Shown: piece by piece, positions 13,221-20,372 of the stretch
Layout of the letters: every line of letters starts with the position of its first letter
Position numbering within the stretch: position 1 is the stretch's first letter
Assembly: GCA_964638005.1 (NCBI GenBank)
Contig: CAZWXS010000041.1
Location: 1 to 20,540, forward strand
Reading direction: 5' to 3'
DNA: 20,540 nucleotides
Origin: JAAYYM01 sp964638005
GTDB taxonomy: Bacteria > Bacillota > Clostridia > Lachnospirales > Lachnospiraceae
Made by a program: the position numbers and the translations under genes
The notes under the pieces: generated by a model
Told to the model about the DNA's origin: nothing
The model's input: the letters and a program-made list of their open reading frames with translations, nothing else
Databases searched by the model: none

Positions 13221-13952
13221 ATGATTAAATTAGAGCACATCAGTTATCAGGTTGCCGAGGATACAGAGCATATTGAGATCCTCAAGGACATCAATCTGAA
13301 CATAGAAGAAAAGTTTATTGCAATTACCGGACCGAACGGTGGCGGCAAATCCACCCTTGCGAGATTGATTGCAGGAATCATTAAGCCTACGGAGGGGCAT
13401 ATTTATCTGGATGGAGAAGAGATTACGGATCTGTCGATTACCGAACGTGCCAACAAGGGAATCAGTTTTGCATTTCAGCAGCCGGTTCGATTCAAGGGAC
13501 TGACGGTTAAGGATCTGATTACATTTGCTCACGGGGACAAGCTGTCGATTGCAGAGGCGTGCAGATATCTGTCAGAGGTTGGTCTGTGTGCGAAGGATTA
13601 TATAGACAGGGAAGTGAATGCGACATTGTCGGGCGGAGAACTCAAGCGTATCGAGATTGCCATGATTATGGCAAGACAGACGAAGGTTTCCATCTTTGAT
13701 GAGCCGGAGGCCGGCATTGATCTGTGGAGCTTTCAAAATCTGATACGCGTATTTGAATCCATGCGGAAACAGATACAGGGAACGGTATTGGTGATTTCAC
13801 ACCAAGAGCGTATCTTGAGTATTGCAGATGAGATTATTGTGATTGCAGACGGACGTGTCAAGGGACAGGGCTCAGGTGCGGATATCATGCCGACACTGAT
13901 GGCACCCAAGGAAGCATGTGATACGCTGATCAGCAAGATGGCAACTGTTTAG
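13221..13952 (+). CDS. sufC: SufC/SmsC, ABC-type ATPase of Fe-S cluster assembly
   Basis: A 243-aa cytoplasmic ATPase that drives the SufB-type scaffold during iron-sulfur cluster assembly. Walker A is GPNGGGKST (from G37), the Q-loop is Q86, the signature motif LSGGE (136-140) is followed by LKRIEIA, Walker B ends in D160-E161 (FDEPEAGID), and the H-loop is H194 (VISHQE). SufC-specific features are the FAFQQPV segment and EPEAGID in place of the EPT/SALD of transport ATPases. The ribosome binding site GGAGG lies 9-10 nt before the ATG. It is first in a two-gene operon with the SufB-like gene 17 bp downstream. No sufS, sufU or sufD is adjacent, as expected for the minimal SMS-type system. Confidence 0.92.
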   Translation: MIKLEHISYQVAEDTEHIEILKDINLNIEEKFIAITGPNGGGKSTLARLIAGIIKPTEGHIYLDGEEITDLSITERANKGISFAFQQPVRFKGLTVKDLITFAHGDKLSIAEACRYLSEVGLCAKDYIDREVNATLSGGELKRIEIAMIMARQTKVSIFDEPEAGIDLWSFQNLIRVFESMRKQIQGTVLVISHQERILSIADEIIVIADGRVKGQGSGADIMPTLMAPKEACDTLISKMATV

Positions 13953-13975
13953 AAGGATAGACCCGGAGGATGAAA

Positions 13976-14893
13976 ATGGATCAATTACAAAAGGATATGC
14001 TCGAGAAGATATCAGACCTGCATGCAGTGCCGGAGGGAGCATATAACATCAGATATAACGGAAAACTGGAAGGACGCAATACAACTGCCAATATAGATAT
14101 TGTAACGAAGACAGACAATCCCGGTATCGACATCTACATCAAGCCGAATACGAAGCACGAAAGTCTGCACATTCCGGTTATCCTAAGTGAGAGCGGACTT
14201 CATGATATGGTTTATAATGATTTTCATGTAGGCGAGGGAGCGGACGTTATCATTGTGGCAGGTTGCGGCATTCACAACTGTGGTGTGGATACTTCCGAGC
14301 ATGATGGCATCCATACCTTTTATATTGGGAAAAATGCAAGAGTAAAATATGTAGAGAAACATTACGGAGAGGGTGATGGCACAGGTGAACGTGTCCTGAA
14401 TCCGACCACCAATGTTTATATCGAAGAGGGCGGTTACATGGAAATGGAGTCCACCCAGATCAAGGGCGTGGATTCGACGGTGCGTATCACCAACGCAGAA
14501 CTGAAGGATCAAGCCACACTTGTTGTCAAAGAAAAGATCATGACACATGGCACACAAAAAGCCGAGAGTCATTTTAAAGTAGAGTTAAACGGTCTTGACT
14601 GCAGCGCGAATGTTGTATCCCGTTCTGTGGCGGATGGACATTCCACACAGCTGTTTACCTCTGAAATATGCGGAAATAATCAATGCTACGGACATACGGA
14701 ATGCGATGCGATCCTGATGGATGCAGGACATGTGAAAGCGGTTCCGTCACTGCAGGCAAATGATCTGAATGCCAATCTGATCCATGAGGCGGCCATCGGC
14801 AAGATTGCAGGTGACCAGTTGATTAAGCTCATGACGCTGGGATTGACGGAGAAAGAGGCAGAAGAGCAGATTGTACAAGGGTTCTTAAAGTAG
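13976..14893 (+). CDS. Short SufB/SufD-family scaffold (SmsB-like)
   Basis: A 305-aa protein of the SufB/SufD beta-helix family, much shorter than classical SufB (about 470 aa). The ATG at 13976 is chosen because GGAGG lies 6 nt upstream; an ATG at 13970 would directly abut it. The central part (about 60-240) is the right-handed beta-helix core, with cysteines in AGCG, HNCG, LDCS, EICG, NQCY and HTECD. The C-terminus is the most SufB-like part: HTECDAILMDAG, then IHEAAIGKI (H270-E271, equivalent to the E. coli SufB His-Glu used in assembly) and LTEKEAEEQIVQGF. It would form a complex with the SufC product to build Fe-S clusters. This gene pair corresponds to the SmsC/SmsB system described as an ancestral minimal form in anaerobes. 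Named from family knowledge. Confidence 0.85.
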   Translation: MDQLQKDMLEKISDLHAVPEGAYNIRYNGKLEGRNTTANIDIVTKTDNPGIDIYIKPNTKHESLHIPVILSESGLHDMVYNDFHVGEGADVIIVAGCGIHNCGVDTSEHDGIHTFYIGKNARVKYVEKHYGEGDGTGERVLNPTTNVYIEEGGYMEMESTQIKGVDSTVRITNAELKDQATLVVKEKIMTHGTQKAESHFKVELNGLDCSANVVSRSVADGHSTQLFTSEICGNNQCYGHTECDAILMDAGHVKAVPSLQANDLNANLIHEAAIGKIAGDQLIKLMTLGLTEKEAEEQIVQGFLK

Positions 14894-14910
14894 AGAACGG
14901 TATAAAAAAT

Positions 14911-14941
14911 ATGCGCAGCTTCCAAGACGGAGGCTGCGCAT
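14911..14941. terminator. Bidirectional terminator between the suf operon and the MFS gene
   Basis: ATGCGCAGCTTCC (14911-14923) pairs with GGAGGCTGCGCAT (14929-14941), 13 bp with one G-U. A run of A on the left gives a U tract for minus-strand transcripts. On the right only a short T stretch follows, so it should be stronger for the MFS gene. Confidence 0.8.
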
Positions 14942-14957
14942 TTATAGCTTTGTGTGT

Positions 14958-16232
14958 TTATGACTCGCCTGTCAGTACAGGGATGGCGGAAATGATTTTC
15001 CTGCCCAGTACGGTGATGCCGATGCATACCAACAATGCGGCGAAGAAGATTAAACTGATATTGGTTGACATAATCTCGAACAGCATGCCATACATCAGTT
15101 GTCCGATCGGATGAGCACACATGACAAGGCAGGTCAGGAGTGCCATGACTTTGCCGAGCAGATGCGTTGGTGTAATCTGCTGCGCATAAGTGATCATTTC
15201 GATGGAAAATACCGTAGAGAGTGCCATCATTGCAGTACAGCTGACCACGATGATCACATAGGTAGTCATAGTGGAAATCGGTAAGAGCAGTGCAAGACCG
15301 ATGGGAAACAATGTGAAGGTACATAACCCTATGATGGTATAGGACTTCTGTATGGTGAGCTTCTGGCCGATGACACCTGCCAGTACACCACCGATCAGAC
15401 CGCCTGCGGCGAGGGCACCTTCTGCAAATCCATAGAGGCGGTTGCCGACTGTCTGCGAGAATCCCAGATGCTCGTTGATCACAATGGGAAGCCCGATGAT
15501 GATCAATGCCGAGAAAATGAGATTGATGCCTGCAAGCAGGAGCGAGACACGTCCCAAGATTGGCTGCTCACGGCGTATGAAATCATAGCTTTCTTTTAAA
15601 TCTGCATATGCCATTTTTATAATGCTTTCTGAACACTCTTCTTTCTGAAACGGAATATGAATGAAAATTTCCATCACCGCAGAGATGACAAAGCATATGA
15701 TACTGATATACAGAATCGGAGCCAGACCGTAAAATCCGAACAATACACCGCCGAGGACAGGGCCGATCAGTCCGGATAAGGAACTGACCAGATTGATGAT
15801 CGCATTGCCCTGCATCAGATGTTCTCCGGGAATGAGCAGGGGAATAGAGGCCTGTACGGTAGGCTGATATGCACCTTGGATTCCGTACAGGATCATGAGT
15901 ACGGCAATCAGTAATACAACCAGATTGACCTGATGCATCAACAGAGAAAATACAAGTATCAGAGCCGCTGTCGAAAAGTCCAGTATGACCATGACATTTC
16001 TCTTGTTGACCCTGTCTGCGATGATACCGCCGACCGGAGAGAGCACCATCATCGGAATAAAAGAACATGCGGTTACGATGCCGAACAGTCCGGCCGAATG
16101 TGTCTGATTCAACAGATAGAGCGGCAGCGCATAACGCAGTACCGCATTGCCAAACAATGAGATAATCTGTCCGAGTACAACCATGGTAAAGTCTCTTTGA
16201 AACAATTTCTTTTTGTTCTTCATATGTGTCAA
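14958..16232 (-). CDS. MFS exporter (drug/macrolide-efflux-like family)
   Basis: A 424-aa membrane transporter of the major facilitator superfamily with about 12 helices and a longer central cytoplasmic loop (about 190-225, ending ESYDFIRREQPIL). The GGIIADRVNKRNVMV motif between helices 2 and 3 is the family's motif A. It resembles the Firmicute proton-driven exporters annotated as MFS_3 or macrolide-efflux type; the substrate cannot be read from the sequence. TTG at 16232 has AAGGA 4 nt upstream; the in-frame ATG at 16223 is 13 nt away. The promoter is strong (TTGACA, 17 bp, TATATT) and a 14-codon mini-ORF precedes the gene. It is divergent from the CofE-like gene and convergent with the suf operon. 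Confidence 0.85.
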   Translation of the reverse strand: MTHMKNKKKLFQRDFTMVVLGQIISLFGNAVLRYALPLYLLNQTHSAGLFGIVTACSFIPMMVLSPVGGIIADRVNKRNVMVILDFSTAALILVFSLLMHQVNLVVLLIAVLMILYGIQGAYQPTVQASIPLLIPGEHLMQGNAIINLVSSLSGLIGPVLGGVLFGFYGLAPILYISIICFVISAVMEIFIHIPFQKEECSESIIKMAYADLKESYDFIRREQPILGRVSLLLAGINLIFSALIIIGLPIVINEHLGFSQTVGNRLYGFAEGALAAGGLIGGVLAGVIGQKLTIQKSYTIIGLCTFTLFPIGLALLLPISTMTTYVIIVVSCTAMMALSTVFSIEMITYAQQITPTHLLGKVMALLTCLVMCAHPIGQLMYGMLFEIMSTNISLIFFAALLVCIGITVLGRKIISAIPVLTGES

Positions 16233-16241
16233 TACATCCTT

Positions 16242-16286
16242 TCAGAAGCCGTCGTGACAGGCAATTGTGTCTGTGCACGGAAGCAT
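16242..16286 (-). CDS. Possible 14-codon leader peptide of the MFS gene
   Basis: ATG 16286 opens a frame reading MLPCTDTIACHDGF, stopping with TGA (16242-16244). This TGA is immediately followed by the AAGGA ribosome binding site of the MFS gene. The leader also holds short inverted repeats (GCTGC/GCAGC near 16290-16312). Leader peptides of this kind control some efflux and resistance genes by ribosome stalling. Its own ribosome binding site is poor, so this may be chance. Confidence 0.25.
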   Translation of the reverse strand: MLPCTDTIACHDGF

Positions 16287-16319
16287 TGCTGCTGTCTTTA
16301 GATGCAGCAGATTGATTGC

Positions 16320-16348
16320 AATATAAGTTATCTGTCAGGTGATGTCAA
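16320..16348 (-). promoter_or_regulatory. Promoter of the MFS exporter gene
   Basis: On the minus strand a perfect -35 TTGACA (plus-strand 16343-16348) and a -10 TATATT (plus-strand 16320-16325) are separated by exactly 17 bp. Transcription starts near 16313, giving a leader of about 80 nt. Confidence 0.75.
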
Positions 16349-16447
16349 GGGGATTGGAGCAAGTTGTGACAGTGGGCAGGGTGAAGTCGTGACAAATGTA
16401 ATTTTTATAAATTTTTCCGGAAATTTCAGAGGAATTGTTTAATGCAG

Positions 16448-16476
16448 TTTACAATATGATGAACTACTGGTAAAAT
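16448..16476 (+). promoter_or_regulatory. Promoter of the CofE-like gene
   Basis: TTTACA (16448-16453, 5 of 6) and TAAAAT (16471-16476, 5 of 6) are separated by 17 bp. Transcription starts near 16483, about 40 nt before the start codon at 16524. Confidence 0.65.
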
Positions 16477-16523
16477 AATAACGTTATCAGTTTATACTAT
16501 ACGGAAAGGCAGGTTTTAATCAA

Positions 16524-17714
16524 ATGGGAAGAAATGTAGGTACAGTTTCAAGGGGAATCCGCGGGCCGATTATTCGTGAGGGCGATGATCTGGTGGATAT
16601 CGTAACAGAGTGTGTGATGGAGGCAGCTGAGAGTGACGGCTTCGAAATCAAGGACAGAGACATTGTTGCGATTACAGAGTCTATCGTGGCACGCTCACAG
16701 GGGAATTATGCAGGTGTGGAAGCCATTGCAGCAGATGTACGGGCCAAGCTCGGCGGTGAGACGATTGGTGTCATCTTCCCGATTCTTTCGAGAAACAGAT
16801 TTGCAATCTGCTTAAAGGGCATTGCAATGGGTGCAAAGAAGGTCATACTGATGCTCAGCTACCCGAGTGATGAAGTCGGTAATGCGTTGATTTCAGTGGA
16901 TCAGCTGGATGCAGCAGGTGTGAATCCTTACAGTGATGTTCTGTCGCTTGAGAGATACAGAGAATTGTTTGGATATAACAAGCATCCGTTTACGGGTGTG
17001 GATTATGTGGAATATTATTCTGACCTGATTCAGGATACCGGAGCAGAGGTTGAGATCATTTTCTCAAATAAAGCAACCAGTATCTTAGACTATACAAAGA
17101 ATGTCATGACCTGTGACATCCATACACGTACACGTACGAAGAAAATGCTGCTTGCAGCCGGAGCTGAAAGAGTATGCGGAATGGATGACATCCTGAATGC
17201 ACCGGTAGACGGAAGCGGCTGCAATGAGACATATGGACTGCTTGGTTCCAACAAATCGACAGAGAGTTCTATCAAGTTGTTCCCACGTGATTGTTCCGCA
17301 CTTGTTACGGACATTCAGGCGAGGTTCAGAGAACTTACGGGAAAACGGGTCGAGGTTATGGTATATGGTGACGGAGCCTTTAAGGATCCGGTCGGGAAGA
17401 TATGGGAACTTGCAGATCCTTGTGTATCACCGGCTTATACATCAGGGCTTGAGGGTACGCCGAATGAGTTGAAACTCAAGTATCTGGCAGACAATGATTT
17501 CAAGGATCTGTCGGGAGATGCATTGAAAGAAGCGATTTCCGAGAGTATCCGAAATAAAGACGGCAATCTTGTGGGCAATATGGCATCGCAGGGAACAACG
17601 CCGAGACAGCTGACGGATCTGATCGGTTCCTTATGTGACCTGACGAGCGGCTCAGGAGATAAGGGAACGCCGATCGTATATATACAAGGCTACTTCGATA
17701 ATTACACAAATTAA
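16524..17714 (+). CDS. CofE-like (coenzyme F420-0:L-glutamate ligase family) protein of unknown role
   Basis: A 396-aa protein without signal peptide or membrane helices. Its first 100 residues match the start of the CofE family: RGIRGPIIREGDDLVDIV, then DIVAITESIVARSQGN and a Gly-rich segment. CofE adds glutamate to F420-0 using GTP. Classical CofE is about 250 aa; this protein is some 145 aa longer and its middle and C-terminal parts (YGDGAFKDPVG, YTSGLEGTPNE, MASQGTTPRQLTDL) are not ones I can place. No other F420 gene is nearby and Firmicutes of this type are not known to make F420. It may glutamylate another substrate. The ribosome binding site is AAAGGCAGG. Own promoter and probable terminator suggest a single-gene unit. 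Confidence 0.6.
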   Translation: MGRNVGTVSRGIRGPIIREGDDLVDIVTECVMEAAESDGFEIKDRDIVAITESIVARSQGNYAGVEAIAADVRAKLGGETIGVIFPILSRNRFAICLKGIAMGAKKVILMLSYPSDEVGNALISVDQLDAAGVNPYSDVLSLERYRELFGYNKHPFTGVDYVEYYSDLIQDTGAEVEIIFSNKATSILDYTKNVMTCDIHTRTRTKKMLLAAGAERVCGMDDILNAPVDGSGCNETYGLLGSNKSTESSIKLFPRDCSALVTDIQARFRELTGKRVEVMVYGDGAFKDPVGKIWELADPCVSPAYTSGLEGTPNELKLKYLADNDFKDLSGDALKEAISESIRNKDGNLVGNMASQGTTPRQLTDLIGSLCDLTSGSGDKGTPIVYIQGYFDNYTN

Positions 17715-17715
17715 T

Positions 17716-17749
17716 CAGGGGAGAGCTCTCACGAAGTGAGATACCCCTG
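17716..17749 (+). terminator. Hairpin after the CofE-like gene
   Basis: CAGGGG (17716-17721) pairs with CCCCTG (17744-17749), and inside it TCTCAC pairs with GTGAGA around a 3-nt GAA loop. It begins 2 bp after the stop codon. No clear T run follows, so termination strength is uncertain. Confidence 0.5.
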
Positions 17750-17763
17750 GTAACTTAAAATCT

Positions 17764-17795
17764 TTAGCTGCATGGAACTGTTTTCATGCAGCTAA
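17764..17795 (+). terminator. Second hairpin between the CofE-like gene and dgt
   Basis: TTAGCTGCATG (17764-17774) pairs perfectly with CATGCAGCTAA (17785-17795) around a 10-nt loop. Only a short TTCAA tail follows. With the preceding hairpin it may form a tandem terminator, or it may lie in the dgt leader. Confidence 0.45.
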
Positions 17796-17891
17796 TTCAA
17801 TCACAGAGATATGTGGCGATAGGGTGATGCGCGTCGGTGAGTCGTGCGTGTGCCGGAGAGACGAGTCGGTTATACGGAGGAGAGAAGCATT

Positions 17892-19352
17892 ATGCAGTGG
17901 AAAGAATTATTGTGTTCGAATCGTGAGCGAAATCCAAAACCAAATCCAAATTCCAGTGATCTGAGAACAGAATTTGAGAAGGATTATCATAGGATCATAG
18001 GGAGTGCGTCCTTTAGGCGGCTACAGGACAAGACACAGGTATTTCCGCTTGATAGAAGCGACTTTATCCGTACACGTCTGACTCATTCGCTGGAGGTGTC
18101 TTCCTTTGCCAAGTCTTTGGGACAGAATATTTCGGAGATGCTGTTGAAGGATCACATGGACGAGACTTTCCTGCCTTCTTATAAGCAGGATGTATGTGAT
18201 ATTTTGCAGTGTGCGGGACTGCTACATGACATTGGCAATCCGCCCTTCGGACATTTCGGAGAGACTGCGATCAGAGAGTGGTTTATTCGGAATCTGCCGC
18301 TGCTACAGTATCGTGGGAAACCTGTTTCCGATGTGCTGACAGAGCAGATGCGAGAGGATTTCTATCATTTTGAGGGCAATACACAGGCACTGCGTGTGGT
18401 AACGAAGTTGCACTATCTGGTGGATGAGCATGGGATGAATCTGACGAAGGGGCTGCTTGGAACGATTATCAAGTATCCGATTGCATCGAACCAGATTATT
18501 GACCCGAAAAAGAAAAAGAACGATGCAGAAAATGATTGGAATGATGCACCGGGAAGTCCTAAGATTACATACAAGAAAATGGGATATTATTATGCCGACC
18601 GTGATGTCTTCAATGACATCGAGGAGGCGACCGGAGCGAGAGGCTGTCGCCATCCGTTGACATTTTTACTGGAAGCGGCGGATGACATTGCGTATAAGAC
18701 GGCAGATATTGAGGATGCCTATAAGAAGGGATGTCTTTCCTTTGAGAAACTGTTGTCTGAATTGAATGAGAAGAAGACAGATCCGGCAGCAGGCGAGGAG
18801 TACGCACAGATGGTGGACGATCTTACAAAACGCTATCAGAAAGCATGTGAGCGAGGAATCGACAGCCCTGAGATCTATGCACTCCAGAACTGGATTGTGC
18901 GGGTACAGGGCAGAATGATCCAGTATGCGACCCGCGGATTCAAAGAGCATTATCGTGAGATCATGGACGGTACTTATGCAGACGATTTATTTGCAGGTAT
19001 TGAAGGTGCATTTATGATGGATGTGCTGGGTGACATTGCGTACAGATATGCCTTTATTTCAAAGCCGATCTTAAAGCTTGAAATAGCAGCAGACAGTGTA
19101 TTCAAATTCCTACTGGAACGCTTCGTTGATGCAGCAATCTACTATGACACAGAAGTGAAGCTAAACGATGTACAGCAGAAATTGATGTCGCTTGTTTCAG
19201 AGAACTACAAGACCATTTATAAGATCTATTCCAAGGATAAAAATGATACAGAGAAGTTATATCTGCGTCTGTTGCTTGTTACGGATTCCATTTGCGGCAT
19301 GACCGATTCATATGCAAAGTCATTGTATCAGGAACTGAATGGAATTGCATAG
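17892..19352 (+). CDS. dgt: Deoxyguanosinetriphosphate triphosphohydrolase-like protein (dGTPase)
   Basis: A 486-aa cytoplasmic HD-superfamily enzyme that splits dGTP or other dNTPs into deoxynucleoside and triphosphate, controlling the dNTP pool. The ATG at 17892 is chosen for its GGAGGAGAG ribosome binding site and family-typical start MQWKELL; a GTG 48 bp upstream lacks one. Motifs are FRRLQDKTQVFPL, RTRLTHSLEVS (H65), LLHDIGNPPFGH (H112-D113, H121), GETAI with E124, and EAADDIAY carrying the third metal-binding Asp. The length is close to E. coli Dgt (505 aa), longer than the roughly 330-aa Firmicute type II proteins. The TraX gene follows after a short duplicated spacer. Substrate preference is unproven. 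Confidence 0.88.
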   Translation: MQWKELLCSNRERNPKPNPNSSDLRTEFEKDYHRIIGSASFRRLQDKTQVFPLDRSDFIRTRLTHSLEVSSFAKSLGQNISEMLLKDHMDETFLPSYKQDVCDILQCAGLLHDIGNPPFGHFGETAIREWFIRNLPLLQYRGKPVSDVLTEQMREDFYHFEGNTQALRVVTKLHYLVDEHGMNLTKGLLGTIIKYPIASNQIIDPKKKKNDAENDWNDAPGSPKITYKKMGYYYADRDVFNDIEEATGARGCRHPLTFLLEAADDIAYKTADIEDAYKKGCLSFEKLLSELNEKKTDPAAGEEYAQMVDDLTKRYQKACERGIDSPEIYALQNWIVRVQGRMIQYATRGFKEHYREIMDGTYADDLFAGIEGAFMMDVLGDIAYRYAFISKPILKLEIAADSVFKFLLERFVDAAIYYDTEVKLNDVQQKLMSLVSENYKTIYKIYSKDKNDTEKLYLRLLLVTDSICGMTDSYAKSLYQELNGIA

Positions 19353-19405
19353 GACGGAGTTTTCACTGTGCCAGGAACTGGACGGAATTGCATAGGACAG
19401 AGTTT
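19329..19405 (+). repeat. Imperfect duplication of the dgt 3' end
   Basis: The 34-35-bp segment at 19329-19363, spanning the dgt stop codon, is repeated at 19372-19405 with about three substitutions (period 43 bp). The second copy still reads QELDGIA-stop, matching the real C-terminus QELNGIA-stop. It is a local tandem duplication, now drifting. Confidence 0.85.
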
Positions 19406-19428
19406 AGAGGTTACAGGAGGCAGAAATC

Positions 19429-20199
19429 ATGTCAGCAACGCTGTTGAAATTGTTGGCTGTGCTTTTTATGAGCATTGATCATATTGGAGAATTCATACCG
19501 GGTACCGATATTGTACTGCGTTATATCGGGCGATTGGCTTACCCAATTTTTCTATATTGTGCACTGTGGAGCCTGCATTATACGCATGACAGGATTGCAT
19601 ATTTTAAGCGGTTGTATATCGGCAGTGCAGTGATGGCAGTCATAGTACTGATTTTGAACAATGCTGTTGAAGCACCGTATTGCTATATTACCAATAATAT
19701 TTTTTCATCACTCCTGCTGACAGTCGTCATCATACATACTATAGAGCTGTTGAGGAATCAGCCGGGGACAGGTATTAAGTGGCTGGGAGCGTTAGCAGCC
19801 CTGCAGGTCGTTTCCATCGGCTTGGGTACGCTGCTTAACGGATGCTTTGGATTGATCGGAATTAAGCGTTTTTTCGGCGCAGTCCTGCCAAATATTTTGT
19901 GGTGCGAAGGCGGTTCCTTTTTCATTATCATGGGAGTGGTTCTATATTTTCTAAAGGAAAGCAAGTGGAAATTCTCATTTGCATTTGTTTTGTTTTCCTT
20001 GTATTTTCTCATCCCGTACTCGCCGGAATTTCGCTATGAAGAAATCATGCAGAACGGCTATCAGAGCATGCAGGTATTTGCCCTTCCTTTTATACTGGCT
20101 TACAATCATAAACCGGGAAGGAAGATGAAATGGTTCTTTTATATTTATTATCCAGCGCATATTGTTGTATTGTTTTTGTTGGGGAATTGTTTGTATTAG
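19429..20199 (+). CDS. TraX-family multi-pass membrane protein
   Basis: A 256-aa integral membrane protein with about seven or eight hydrophobic segments and no soluble domain. The N-terminal KLLAVLFMSIDHIG with Asp-His, the GRLAYPIFLYC segment, and the C-terminal MKWFFYIYYPAHIVVL are the family hallmarks. The founder, F-plasmid TraX, N-acetylates pilin, and the family is related to membrane acyltransferases. In Firmicute chromosomes TraX-like genes occur away from conjugation genes, so a role in acylating a surface polymer is more likely than conjugation. No transfer genes are present here. The ribosome binding site ACAGGAGGC precedes ATG 19429. It may be cotranscribed with dgt (76 bp gap). 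The acceptor is unknown. Confidence 0.8.
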   Translation: MSATLLKLLAVLFMSIDHIGEFIPGTDIVLRYIGRLAYPIFLYCALWSLHYTHDRIAYFKRLYIGSAVMAVIVLILNNAVEAPYCYITNNIFSSLLLTVVIIHTIELLRNQPGTGIKWLGALAALQVVSIGLGTLLNGCFGLIGIKRFFGAVLPNILWCEGGSFFIIMGVVLYFLKESKWKFSFAFVLFSLYFLIPYSPEFRYEEIMQNGYQSMQVFALPFILAYNHKPGRKMKWFFYIYYPAHIVVLFLLGNCLY

Positions 20200-20372
20200 G
20201 TGAAGCCCGTAACCGAGATGCAGCGGCAGCGGAATCGAGGTGCATGGCGGGGTGAATTACAATTTACATTCCTTTAGCATTCAAGACTTTAGCATTCACA
20301 ATATGATTTATAACTTATTTACTTTATTAAATCGTACGATAATAGTCAAAATGCAAAGAAGCTTACTTAGGA
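20200..20372. other. Gene-free stretch after the TraX gene
   Basis: No credible gene lies here. It contains a GC-richer part (about 20203-20253), a 15-bp tandem duplication with CTTTAGCATTCA at 20272-20283 and 20287-20298, an AT-rich part, and the palindrome ATCGTACGAT (20331-20340). No strong terminator for the TraX gene is evident. Confidence 0.6.

Noticed and set aside
14958..16232. Specific mef(A)-type macrolide resistance gene
   Set aside because: It has the general MFS efflux pattern, but I cannot claim close identity to Mef or a defined substrate from the sequence.
19429..20199. Part of a conjugative element
   Set aside because: Only the TraX-like gene is present. No relaxase, coupling protein, integrase or att-like repeats are seen in the window.
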